This document shows positions 27,007 to 35,534 of a DNA stretch of 35,534 bases, one piece after another. The number at the start of each line of letters is the position of its first letter. The stretch's first letter is position 1. Under the pieces are notes generated by a model, which did no database searches, was not told the DNA's origin, and saw only the letters and a list, made by a program, of their open reading frames with translations. The position numbers and the translations under genes are program-made. Origin of the DNA: Methanobacteriota archaeon (GTDB lineage Archaea > Thermoplasmatota > Thermoplasmata > RBG-16-68-12); the NCBI GenBank assembly GCA_005878615.1, contig VBLT01000112.1:1-35534 (forward strand), in the 5' to 3' direction.

Positions 27007-28455
27007 TTGCCCTCCCAGAAGTTCAGCCGGAAATATCTCACGCGGCACAAGAAGAGCGCCCAGCTGTGGCGCCGCGCCCGCCGGCTGACCCCTGGCGGGG
27101 TCGAGAGCAACATCCGCTACTTCCGACCGCACCCCTTTCTGGCGGACTACGGCGACGGCGGGTACATCTACGACGTCGACGGCAACAAGATCCTCGACTT
27201 CATGATGGGCTTCGGGGCCCTGCTCCTGGGCCACAACAACCGAGACATCGCCCTCGAGGTGATCAAGCAACTCGAATCCGGCTCGATGCTCGGGGTGACC
27301 AGCGAGCTGTTCATCGATTACCTGGCGGCGGTCCAGAAAGCCGTGCCGTCGATGCGGAAAATCCGCCTCTGCAACAGCGGGACGGAAGCGACGATGCACG
27401 CGATCCGCACCGCGCGAGCGTATTCCGGCCGGGAGAAGATCGCGAAGGCGGAAGGCGCGTACCACGGCGCGCACGACTATGCCTTGCAGAGCCTGGACAT
27501 GGACGCCCGGATGGCCCGGAACAACGGGTACCGGCCGGTCCCGTACGGTCGCGGCATCCCGAAGGCCGTCTCCGACACGGTCGTGATTTATCCGTACAAC
27601 GATATCGAAGGGACCGCGGCGGCCCTCGAAGAAAACGACGACGAGGTCGGCGCGCTCATCGTGGAGCCGGTCCTCTGCGGTCCGGGGGTCATCGTGCCGA
27701 AGGGCAACTACCTGAAGCGCCTCCGCCAGCTCACCCGGAAGCGCGGGATCGTCCTGATCTTCGATGAGGTCCTGACGGGATTCCGCCTAGCCTACGGCGG
27801 CGCGCAAGAATACTACGACGTCCGCCCCGACATGACGACGTTCGGGAAAATCGCCGGCGGCGGATTCCAGGTCGCGGGGTTCGGAGGCGAGTCGCAGATC
27901 ATGAATGTCCTCGAACCGGGCCGCGGGTGGAGGAACGCGACCTTCCACGCGGGGACGTACAACGGTCATCCGATTGGCGTGGCGGCCGGGTTGAAGGCCG
28001 TGCAGATCCTCGGCGAGCATCCGGAGTATTACGAGCAGGTGAATCGCCTCGGACGGCAGCTGTTCAGCGGCCTCCAGGATCTCGCCGACGACCGACGGAT
28101 CCCGGCCTGGGTCGAATACGTCGGCTCGATCGGGAACGTCTACTTCACGACGAAGGACGAGATCCGCAACTTCCGGGACACGTTGAGCGCGAACACCCGT
28201 CGCTGGTGGAACTGGTTCATCCATTGCCTCGGGAACAACGTCCTGTTCGGCATCCCGAACACGGGAGAGCGGGCGTTCCTCAGCACGGAGCACACGGACG
28301 AGGACATCGAGTGGGCCCTCGAGGTGGCCGACGGCGCCTTCGCCGCGATCGCGAAGGAAGCTCGGAGGAACCGCGAGAAGGCACCCTCGGTGCAGCTCCA
28401 AGCCGCTGGCGAGCAGGCGTCTCTCTACGGCGAGACGCCTCCGCCGAGCGTCTGA
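27007..28455 (+). CDS. Class III PLP aminotransferase, glutamate-1-semialdehyde aminomutase-like
   Basis: 'RLTPGGVESNIRYF', 'LCNSGTEATMHAIRTARAYSGREKI', 'LIFDEVLTGFRLAYGGAQ', 'TFGKIAGGGFQVAGFGG' (PLP Lys). TTG start with perfect SD GGAGGTGAT. Confidence 0.88.
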   Translation: MPSQKFSRKYLTRHKKSAQLWRRARRLTPGGVESNIRYFRPHPFLADYGDGGYIYDVDGNKILDFMMGFGALLLGHNNRDIALEVIKQLESGSMLGVTSELFIDYLAAVQKAVPSMRKIRLCNSGTEATMHAIRTARAYSGREKIAKAEGAYHGAHDYALQSLDMDARMARNNGYRPVPYGRGIPKAVSDTVVIYPYNDIEGTAAALEENDDEVGALIVEPVLCGPGVIVPKGNYLKRLRQLTRKRGIVLIFDEVLTGFRLAYGGAQEYYDVRPDMTTFGKIAGGGFQVAGFGGESQIMNVLEPGRGWRNATFHAGTYNGHPIGVAAGLKAVQILGEHPEYYEQVNRLGRQLFSGLQDLADDRRIPAWVEYVGSIGNVYFTTKDEIRNFRDTLSANTRRWWNWFIHCLGNNVLFGIPNTGERAFLSTEHTDEDIEWALEVADGAFAAIAKEARRNREKAPSVQLQAAGEQASLYGETPPPSV

Positions 28456-28461
28456 AGCCGC

Positions 28462-29643
28462 TCAATTCAACGTTCGGGTCTCTTCGGCAATCTCGGCGAC
28501 GCGGATGCCACGTCCGCGAGCCGACAGCTCTCGGAAATAAGCCATCGGCTCGAAGGCGATTTCCGGAGGCACCACGCCCGGACCTCTGGTTTGGCCTTTG
28601 ACCATCCACTGAGCCGCGATCGAGGGAGGAACCCCAGTGTCGACGACGCCGCCCCCGACGTTCCATTTCTTGTGGGGCCAGGTGACCGCTTCGTACCGCA
28701 ACGTGAGCGCGTTCCCGTCCTTTTCTCCGATCAAGACGCAGCGTTGGATGTCTACGTCGAGTTCGGGTTCCTTCGGCTTTGGGAGATTGTCGATCACGGT
28801 CGAGGTCACGTCGTATGGACGGACCTTGGTACCCTCGAGGACGATCTCGTCGCGGCGGGCCAGTCCGAGGCGGACGAGCGTCTCGACGGTTTGGCGGAAC
28901 GCCGGCGGGAAGGCCACGATGAAGTCCATTTCCTGGATGCCCTTTCCCAGGTTCTTCGGCATTGTCGCGAGCTCCGAGTGGATCGTGTAGTATCCTTCGA
29001 CGACCCCGACGGGCGCGACGAACTCGGAACGCTCGAGGCCCGACAGCGCGGGGACGAACTGAATCTTCCCGTTCCGGAGGATCGGAGCCTCCATCGAGAA
29101 CTCGTCGAAGATCGTTCGGATCGCGTACGGCGGGACGAAGATCCCGGGCTCTCCCCCGGAGACGACCGCGCCGCTGCTGCGGAGCAGCACCTTGCGAATC
29201 TTGTCCAGCTTGGCCGCTCCATAGGCTCCCATCACGTTCATCGTCCCGGGCGTCGAACCGATGCCGAGGACGCACGTCACGCCGGCATCCTTGGCTTTCG
29301 AATCGAGCTTCAACTGTCGAATCGTCTGGTGGTACAGCCCGCCGAGGTCGCAATAGTGGACGCCGGCTCCGATCGCGGCCTCCATGATCGGGACGTTCAG
29401 ATCGTACCAGGAGCTGTTGATGACGCAATCCCATTTCTTCAGCTCCCGCCCGAGGGACGCGGCATCGCGGGCGTCGACGGAGACGGGGACCGCACGATCG
29501 TCGCGCTGCACGGCCGCGAAGGCCTTCGCCTTTGCATCGCTCCTCCCGCCGATTCCGACCCGGGCGACCCCTGGACTCGAGAGGAGGTCCGGGACCGTCG
29601 ATTGGGCCATGGCGCCGTAGCCGCCGATGATCAGCACGTCCAT
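28462..29643 (-). CDS. Saccharopine dehydrogenase-like NAD(P)-binding protein
   Basis: 'MDVLIIGGYGAMAQSTVPDLL' Rossmann motif, 'DCVINSSWYDLNVPIMEAAIGAGVHYCDLGG'. Confidence 0.82.
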   Translation of the reverse strand: MDVLIIGGYGAMAQSTVPDLLSSPGVARVGIGGRSDAKAKAFAAVQRDDRAVPVSVDARDAASLGRELKKWDCVINSSWYDLNVPIMEAAIGAGVHYCDLGGLYHQTIRQLKLDSKAKDAGVTCVLGIGSTPGTMNVMGAYGAAKLDKIRKVLLRSSGAVVSGGEPGIFVPPYAIRTIFDEFSMEAPILRNGKIQFVPALSGLERSEFVAPVGVVEGYYTIHSELATMPKNLGKGIQEMDFIVAFPPAFRQTVETLVRLGLARRDEIVLEGTKVRPYDVTSTVIDNLPKPKEPELDVDIQRCVLIGEKDGNALTLRYEAVTWPHKKWNVGGGVVDTGVPPSIAAQWMVKGQTRGPGVVPPEIAFEPMAYFRELSARGRGIRVAEIAEETRTLN

Positions 29644-29697
29644 GGCCTGCCTCCCTCCCACGGAAACGGGGGTTTCATTAGTCCTTTTCGCAACGCG

Positions 29698-30969
29698 TCA
29701 GGTGTCGGCCACCCGCGTCGCCCAGAGGACCGCGGAACCGGCGAGGACGAGGACGACGGTCCCCGTGAACGCGGGTCCGTAGCCGAGGAGGCCGGCGAGG
29801 GCGCCGCCAAGGAGGGGGCCGTAGATCGATCCGAATCCTTGGACCGCGTTGAAGGCCCCGAGGGAGCGGGCCCGTCCGCCCTCCGGTGCCAGGCGGGAGA
29901 CCAACGTGGAGCTGGCGACGTTGATCACGGCCCAGCACGCCCCCACTCCCGCGTGGAGGGCGAGCACGAGGGCAAGCCGCGGGACCGCCGCAAGTCCCGA
30001 GAGACCCAGGAGGAAGAAGGATCCGAAGAGCAAGGACCGTCCGACGGTCCCGTACAGCTGCATCGGCCGACTGCCCCGCGAGGAGACCCAATCCGCCACG
30101 CGCGGATATATCGCGATGGACGTGACCTGGCTCGCGATGTAGATCCCGAAGATTGCCGAGCTCGCGAGGCCGTAGGCCTGTGTGAGGAAGATCGGGAAGA
30201 AGCTGTAGAACGCGGTGAATCCCCCGAATAGGAGGAAGACCGACAAAAAGTAGAACCGCAGGGTGCGAGGCAGTCTCGGGGCGGAATTCGTCGGCCCGAT
30301 GAAATGGACGATTCGCATCGGCAGGTATCGCCCCCGCTCGACCCGCGGATGCGTGTCGACCAGATGGAGCTCGTGCCGATCGACCCGAACCGCTGATTCC
30401 CGCGTCTCGAGTTGGACAACCCCGCCGGCTGCGAACGCGAGGATCGCGCCGATCAAGAAGAGGGCCCGCATCGAGCTCAGGCCCCCGCCAACGAGTGCAG
30501 GGCCCGCGGTCAACCACACGAGGCCGAGGGCCAGGCCGATGACCCAGCCGGTCGCCGTCATCCGGCTCATCGCCGCCAACCGGGCCGGCCACTCCTTGCG
30601 ATCCGAGCCCTCCATCACGAGGACCGTGCCCGCGGGGCCGCTCGCCGCGCCGAGGAGTCCCGCGAGCAAGTTCGAGAGATAGAAGTCCGACATCGTGCGG
30701 CTCGCCGCCATCGCGACGAGCGCGACCCCGCTCCCGAGGAACCCGATGAGCAAGAACGGTTTCCGTCGCGCGATACGGTCGCACGCGGATCCCCACAGCA
30801 TGAACGAAGGGACCGAGGCGATGCTCGTCGCCGCGGCGATGATGCCGACGTTGAGGAGACTCCCGCCTAGCGCGTAGGCGAACAGAGGAATGAGGGCCGA
30901 CGTCGCGCCGCCGGAGATCCCCATCGGGAGGTAGGCGTAGAACCAACGCGACGATTCTTTGCTGCCCAT
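29698..30969 (-). CDS. Major facilitator superfamily transporter
   Basis: About 12 TM segments, 'GSACDRIARRKPFLLIGFLGSG' MFS motif A-like loop. Confidence 0.88.
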   Translation of the reverse strand: MGSKESSRWFYAYLPMGISGGATSALIPLFAYALGGSLLNVGIIAAATSIASVPSFMLWGSACDRIARRKPFLLIGFLGSGVALVAMAASRTMSDFYLSNLLAGLLGAASGPAGTVLVMEGSDRKEWPARLAAMSRMTATGWVIGLALGLVWLTAGPALVGGGLSSMRALFLIGAILAFAAGGVVQLETRESAVRVDRHELHLVDTHPRVERGRYLPMRIVHFIGPTNSAPRLPRTLRFYFLSVFLLFGGFTAFYSFFPIFLTQAYGLASSAIFGIYIASQVTSIAIYPRVADWVSSRGSRPMQLYGTVGRSLLFGSFFLLGLSGLAAVPRLALVLALHAGVGACWAVINVASSTLVSRLAPEGGRARSLGAFNAVQGFGSIYGPLLGGALAGLLGYGPAFTGTVVLVLAGSAVLWATRVADT

Positions 30970-31077
30970 CCCATCCTCGGCGTCTGGCCGGAACGCGGTG
31001 CAATCGGCCCCGATATTTGGGCTTTGTGTCCTCGAAATCGAAGGAGGACCTCCGTGAAAAGTCTCCTCGCCGCGAAG

Positions 31078-31084
31078 CTATATG
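31078..31084 (+). promoter_or_regulatory. TATA box of the ABC transporter operon
   Basis: CTATATG centred 26 bp upstream of the GTG at 31107. Confidence 0.5.
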
Positions 31085-31106
31085 ACCGAGGGGTCTTCAC
31101 CCGTTT

Positions 31107-32171
31107 GTGGGAAACCTCCGCTCGGGTGCCATCTTCACAGCGATAGCTATCGCCTCGCTCGTCGTGTCTGCGGCGGTCCTCTTCGGATACCTCTCGTCCG
31201 CTCCCTCCGCGTCCACGTTGCGCCTCGGCTTCTTGCCGAACGTGACCCATGCGCAAGCCTTGTACGGCGTCAGCACGGGCCTCTACCAGCGGGCCCTGCA
31301 ACAAGCCTTGGGCGCGGAATTCGCGATCCAACCGCAGGTCTTCAACGCCGGGCCCGCGGCGATTCAGGCCCTCCTGTCGAACCATGTCGATCTGATTTTC
31401 GTCGGCCCTTCGCCGACGTTGAACGGCCTCTCCGTGGCGCCGGGCATCCTTCGGGTCATCGCGGGGGCGTCGAGCGGCGGCGCCCTTTTTGTGGCCCAGC
31501 CGGGCCTCGACCTCTCGACGAATGACTCCTACAGCGGGAAGAAATTCGCGACGCCCCAGTGGGGGAACACCCAGGATCTGGCGTTGAAGCATTATCTCCT
31601 CAACCGGACCGGACATCGGACGCAGGACCAGGGCGGAGACGTCGACGTCATCAACACCGCGAATCCCCAAATCTTCACGTTGTTCAAGCTCGGACAGATC
31701 GATGGCGCCTGGATCCCGGAGCCTTGGGCGACGCGATTGATCCGCGAGGCGAATGCGAAAGTCGTCCTCGATGAACGGTCCCTCTGGCCGCGGGGACAAT
31801 TCGTGACGACCCAGCTGGTGACGACGGCTCGGTATCTCAACGACCATCGTGACATCCTCACCGCCTTCCTGCGCATGTACGTGAACGTGACCCTCCAGCT
31901 GCAAAAGGCCACCCCTTCCGACCTCGCGATCATCAACGATGCAATCTACAATGCGACGAACAGCCGCCTCGACTCCGGGACGATCAGCGCGGCGTTCCTG
32001 AATTTCAACGTCACCTACGACCCGATCGCCCCGTCCTTGGCGACGTACCTGAAGTGGGCCCAGGACCTCGATTTCTTGCCCCGAGACCTTCGGACCGACT
32101 CCCTCTACGATCTCAGCTTGCTGAACGGAATCCTCGATCAGCTCGGCCTCCCGCGGGTGAGCGGCCTATGA
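31107..32171 (+). CDS. ABC transporter substrate-binding protein (sulfonate/nitrate/taurine type)
   Basis: N-terminal hydrophobic anchor, 'LRLGFLPNVTHAQALYGVSTGLYQ', 'DGAWIPEPWATRLI'. Confidence 0.88.
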   Translation: MGNLRSGAIFTAIAIASLVVSAAVLFGYLSSAPSASTLRLGFLPNVTHAQALYGVSTGLYQRALQQALGAEFAIQPQVFNAGPAAIQALLSNHVDLIFVGPSPTLNGLSVAPGILRVIAGASSGGALFVAQPGLDLSTNDSYSGKKFATPQWGNTQDLALKHYLLNRTGHRTQDQGGDVDVINTANPQIFTLFKLGQIDGAWIPEPWATRLIREANAKVVLDERSLWPRGQFVTTQLVTTARYLNDHRDILTAFLRMYVNVTLQLQKATPSDLAIINDAIYNATNSRLDSGTISAAFLNFNVTYDPIAPSLATYLKWAQDLDFLPRDLRTDSLYDLSLLNGILDQLGLPRVSGL

Positions 32172-32956
32172 AAGGCGCGGCGCTGAAGCTCGTCATGCTG
32201 GGAAAGCGCTTCAAGGGGAAATCGGGCGAGACCGAGGCGCTTCGCGATGTGAACCTCCAGATTCGCGAAGGGGAGTTCGTCACGATCGTCGGACCCTCCG
32301 GCTGCGGAAAGTCCACACTCCTCAGCTTGGTCGCAGGCCTCGAGGACGCGACGACCGGCTGGGTCGAGATGGATGGCAAACGCGTGCACGGCCCCGGCGC
32401 GGATCGGATTGTCGTCTTCCAGGACGCCGCGTTGTTCCCGTGGCTCGACGTGACGGGCAACGTCGAATTCGGATTGCGTGTCGCGCGGGTCCCTCGCCGG
32501 GACCGGAAAGAACGGGTCGCGCGGCACCTTGCGACCGTTCAACTCGAGAAGTTCGCCCATGCGCGGGTCCACGAGCTATCCGGCGGGATGAAGCAGCGCG
32601 TGGCGCTCGCACGGGCGCTCGTCCTGCGCCCCCGGGTGCTCCTGATGGATGAACCGTTCGCCGCGTTGGACGTCCAGATCCGGGAGGAGATGCAGTCGGT
32701 CGTCCAGGACCTCTGGCAACGGAGCGGGGCGACGACCCTCTTCGTGACGCACGACGTGCGAGAGGCCGCCGTCCTCGGCGATCGGATCGTGGTCCTGTCG
32801 CACCGGCCCGGGATGGTCAGCCAGATCCTGGAGAACCACGCGCCGAGGCCCAGGACCCTGAAGGATCCGGCCGTCGAAGAGGTCATTCGTCGATCGAACG
32901 AGATCCTGAAGGCGGAGGTCCAATGGTCGAACAACCAGACCAAGCTCCTGTTGTAG
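32168..32956 (+). CDS. ABC transporter ATP-binding protein (SsuB/TauB-like)
   Basis: Walker A 'GPSGCGKSTLL', signature 'LSGGMKQRVALARAL', 'VLLMDEPFAALD', 'VTHDVREAAVLGDRIVVLSHRPG'. Confidence 0.95.
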   Translation: MKGAALKLVMLGKRFKGKSGETEALRDVNLQIREGEFVTIVGPSGCGKSTLLSLVAGLEDATTGWVEMDGKRVHGPGADRIVVFQDAALFPWLDVTGNVEFGLRVARVPRRDRKERVARHLATVQLEKFAHARVHELSGGMKQRVALARALVLRPRVLLMDEPFAALDVQIREEMQSVVQDLWQRSGATTLFVTHDVREAAVLGDRIVVLSHRPGMVSQILENHAPRPRTLKDPAVEEVIRRSNEILKAEVQWSNNQTKLLL

Positions 32957-33747
32957 CGCGCAACCCGGAGCGGAGCCTCGCCTGGGAGTTCCGTCACCTC
33001 GTCCCGATGGTCGCGGTAGCGGTGGTCGCCGTCGTCGTCTGGGACCTGATCGTGCGCTGGGGAGTCTGGGGCATCCTGTTCCCTGGCCCCACCGACGTCG
33101 GCCATGCGCTCGTCGTCTTCTGGAACAGCACGCGGCTGGTCCGCGCCATCGCCGCGACCCTCCGACGACTCGCGGTCGGCTTCCTCATGTCCCTCGTCCT
33201 CGGCGCCCTCCTCGCGTTCCTCATGGTCCGGTTCGCCACCTTCGGGAAGGGGATCCAGCCGTACATCCTCGGGCTTCAGACCTTCCCGTCGATCGCGTGG
33301 GTGCCGCTCGCCCTCATCTGGTTCGGGTTGTCGGAGACGACCTTGCTCTTCGTCACGATCATCGGCTCGGTCTTCGGGGTCAGCATCGCGTTCGCGGATG
33401 CATTGCGGACGGTGCCCCCGCTGTACCTGCGGGCGGCCCGTAACATGGGATCCGACGGGATGGACTTGATTCTCCGGGTCACGGTCCCGGCCGCCCTCCC
33501 GCATCTGATTTCTGCCGCGAAGGTCGGATGGTCCTTCGCCTGGCGGTCGCTCATCGGTGCCGAGCTCATCTTCGCTACGGTCGGCCTCGGCTTCCTCCTG
33601 GAGTCCGCCTCCTCCGTCCCGGATATCGCGGGAGTCATGGGCGTCATGATCGTTATCCTCGTGATCGGGATCGTCGTCGACCAGCTCCTCTTCACCAAGA
33701 CCCAGGAGTGGGCGAACCGCCGGAGGGGCCTCGTCCCCCACCGATGA
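32923..33747 (+). CDS. ABC transporter permease (SsuC/TauC-like)
   Basis: BPD inner membrane motif region 'YLRAARNMGSDGMDLILRVTVPAALPHLISAAKVGWSFAWRSLIGAELI'. Confidence 0.93.
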   Translation: MVEQPDQAPVVARNPERSLAWEFRHLVPMVAVAVVAVVVWDLIVRWGVWGILFPGPTDVGHALVVFWNSTRLVRAIAATLRRLAVGFLMSLVLGALLAFLMVRFATFGKGIQPYILGLQTFPSIAWVPLALIWFGLSETTLLFVTIIGSVFGVSIAFADALRTVPPLYLRAARNMGSDGMDLILRVTVPAALPHLISAAKVGWSFAWRSLIGAELIFATVGLGFLLESASSVPDIAGVMGVMIVILVIGIVVDQLLFTKTQEWANRRRGLVPHR

Positions 33748-33775
33748 TCGAATCCGGCCCCGCGGTGGCCTGGGC

Positions 33776-34582
33776 TCAGAGTAGATCGAAGACCAACTTG
33801 GCCGCCGCGATGAAAAGGACGATGATGAAGATCAGGGCGACGGATCGCGTCTTGAGTTTTGCGAGTCCCCATCGGGATCCGAGATAGGCCCCGACGAACA
33901 CGATCGGCATGAGGATCGGGATCAGAAAGTAGGCCTGGGGCCACGCGAACCCGGAGGGCGCGAGCGCGAGGCTCGCCAGGTAGGCTGCGAAGCCGACCGC
34001 CGCGGTCGGGATGATGAGCAGGGACGAGGTCCCGATCGCCTTGCGGGTCTTCCTCCCAAGGACGTAGAGGAGCAACGGGACGTTGAGGAGGCCGCCCCCG
34101 ATGCCCATGCTGCCGGACAGGAACCCGGATCCCGCGGTCGCCACGGCGGTGCCCATCACGCGGGGGCGGGTCCGCAAGGCGTCGTTGTCCTCGTCGACGG
34201 AACGTTTGTTCCGCACCCAGTCGAGGACCATGTAGGCGCCGAACAGCAGGAGGACCCCCGCGAAAAACCCCTTGAAGGTCCGCTCATCGAGGACGACGAG
34301 CGTGAACAACGTCCCGATCACGGCCCCGACGAGGGCGCCCGCGACCAGGATGCCCCCGAGGTGAAAATCCACGAGGCCGTGACGCCGGTGGTTGATGACG
34401 GAGGACGCCGCGGTCGCGATCGTGAGGGTGAGGGAGACCGGGACCGCGACGTCCTTCGATGGGATCCCGGTCGAAAGCAGGATCGGGACGAACAGGAGCC
34501 CCCCGCCGAGGCCCAGATTCGCATAGATGAAGGCGACCGCGAAGATCAGGACCGCCTGGAGCAGCAGGAGAGCAAGGTCCAC
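33776..34582 (-). CDS. Sulfite exporter TauE/SafE family protein
   Basis: 'LGLGGGLLFVPILL', 'GIGGGLLNVPLLLYVLGRKTRKAIGTSSLLI' twin repeats; about 8 TM. Confidence 0.92.
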   Translation of the reverse strand: MDLALLLLQAVLIFAVAFIYANLGLGGGLLFVPILLSTGIPSKDVAVPVSLTLTIATAASSVINHRRHGLVDFHLGGILVAGALVGAVIGTLFTLVVLDERTFKGFFAGVLLLFGAYMVLDWVRNKRSVDEDNDALRTRPRVMGTAVATAGSGFLSGSMGIGGGLLNVPLLLYVLGRKTRKAIGTSSLLIIPTAAVGFAAYLASLALAPSGFAWPQAYFLIPILMPIVFVGAYLGSRWGLAKLKTRSVALIFIIVLFIAAAKLVFDLL

Positions 34583-34602
34583 ACGGCGCGAAAGCCAAGG
34601 CC

Positions 34603-34613
34603 GTATTAATTAC
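34603..34613. promoter_or_regulatory. Palindromic bidirectional TATA region (TauE / ThiI-like)
   Basis: GTATTAATTAC; revcomp GTAATTAATAC, 26 bp from the TauE GTG. Confidence 0.5.
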
Positions 34614-34651
34614 TAGCCCGAAAATATGGGTCGTGGACGGTTGAGGAATTC

Positions 34652-35512
34652 GTGGTCCTCCTCGTGCGGTTCGGAGAACTGGCCCTCAAGAGCCGGTACG
34701 TGCGGCGTCAGCTGAGGGACCGTCTCGTCGCCAACATCCAAGATCTGTTCGCGAGCGAGGGCGTCGAATGCGTCACGGAATCGGATGAAGCCCGCGTGTA
34801 CGTCCACGTGAACGATCCCGAGAAGGCCCTGGCCATCCTTGGCCGCGTCTTCGGCGTGGTCTCCATCAGTCCCGCGATGGAAGTGCATGCGGATCTGGAT
34901 TCGTTGAGGAAGGCCGTCCGATCGGAGGCGGCGACCGCCCTCTCGGCAGGCCAATCCTTCGCCCTCCGTCCGCGGCGAGTGGGGACCCATCCCTTCACGA
35001 GTCAGGACCTGGCCCGCGAGCTCGGGGACGACGTCCGACGGGACCATCCCAAGGTCCGCGTCGATCTGGACGATCCGGATGTCGAGATCCATGTCGAGGT
35101 CCGGCACAACCGTGCTTTCGTCTTCCGGGAGATCCGCGCGGGCCCGGGCGGACTCCCCCTCGGGAGTCAGGGCCGCGCCCTCGCGGTGGTGCAGGATCAA
35201 GCCGGGATGGTCGCGGCGTGGATGGGGATGAAGCGAGGCTGTCGAACGGTCATCGCGGCCTCGAACGGCGAGGACTCCGTCGAGCCTCTCCGAAAGTGGG
35301 ACGTCCGGCTCAAGGTGCTGGACCTTCCCGCGAACGGGGAATTCGGAGAACTCGTCCGGATCGCGAGGGCGGAAGCAGTCTTCCTCGGGACCCGCTGGGA
35401 CGAGTTCGACCCGAAGAAACGTCCCGATGTCGGGGTCCCGATCTTCGAGCCGGTCATCGGACTCACCGAAGAGGGAATCGGCAAGATCGCGGCGCGGATT
35501 CGAGGCGCGTGA
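34652..35512 (+). CDS. ThiI-like protein: THUMP domain plus truncated, degenerate PP-loop domain
   Basis: 'VRFGELALKSRYVRRQLRDRL' and 'GPGGLPLGSQGRALAVVQDQAGMVAAWMGMKRGC', where canonical ThiI has an SGGIDSPVA PP-loop. Confidence 0.85.
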   Translation: MVLLVRFGELALKSRYVRRQLRDRLVANIQDLFASEGVECVTESDEARVYVHVNDPEKALAILGRVFGVVSISPAMEVHADLDSLRKAVRSEAATALSAGQSFALRPRRVGTHPFTSQDLARELGDDVRRDHPKVRVDLDDPDVEIHVEVRHNRAFVFREIRAGPGGLPLGSQGRALAVVQDQAGMVAAWMGMKRGCRTVIAASNGEDSVEPLRKWDVRLKVLDLPANGEFGELVRIARAEAVFLGTRWDEFDPKKRPDVGVPIFEPVIGLTEEGIGKIAARIRGA

Positions 35513-35534
35513 GGTCACTTGCCAAGCCGCTCAT

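Noticed and set aside
28591-30231. 546-aa plus-strand ORF antisense to SDH-like and MFS genes
   Set aside because: Spans two genuine opposite-strand genes and their spacer; composition artefact of high GC.
35515-35534. Possible C-terminus (...ERLGK*) of a minus-strand gene at the right edge
   Set aside because: Only six codons visible; insufficient.
1-35534. CRISPR arrays, transposons, prophage or toxin-antitoxin modules
   Set aside because: No regularly spaced direct repeats, transposase motifs, integrase or phage genes seen in any frame; the segment looks like core chromosome.

Overview
High-GC, gene-dense archaeal chromosomal segment. Archaeal TATA boxes sit about 26 bp upstream of many start codons, and the window encodes Cdc48/VAT, a group II chaperonin (thermosome), archaeal-type GlmU and an Lrp regulator. 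Gene content suggests a Thermoplasmatota-like euryarchaeon; that placement is inference. I see about 38 protein genes and one tRNA-Leu(CAG), and no CRISPR array, transposase or prophage. Main blocks: HtpX protease; glutamine synthetase/Lrp divergent pair; zinc ribbon + NfeD-like + flotillin + unlisted 54-aa ORF operon; Cdc48 ending in Leu-Tyr-Arg; bactofilin-like protein divergent from a wHTH regulator that carries a similar SHOCT-like helix; RuvC/YqgF-like RNase H-fold protein; thermosome-hsp20-grpE-dnaK-dnaJ cluster; IMPase-like + NAD kinase pair; JAMM protease; GlmM-GlmU-GT4 operon; GSAM-like aminotransferase and saccharopine dehydrogenase-like protein; MFS transporter; sulfonate/nitrate-type ABC transporter with a TauE/SafE exporter; ThiI-like protein with a degenerate PP-loop. 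The most interesting unexplained signals are RNA-level structures in the chaperone cluster. Two mutually exclusive GC hairpins lie between thermosome and hsp20, one of them sequestering the hsp20 Shine-Dalgarno. A hairpin overlaps the thermosome Shine-Dalgarno, and a hairpin starting at the stop codon recurs at the dnaK/dnaJ junction. All calls come from reading the sequence and the supplied ORFs; no searches were run.
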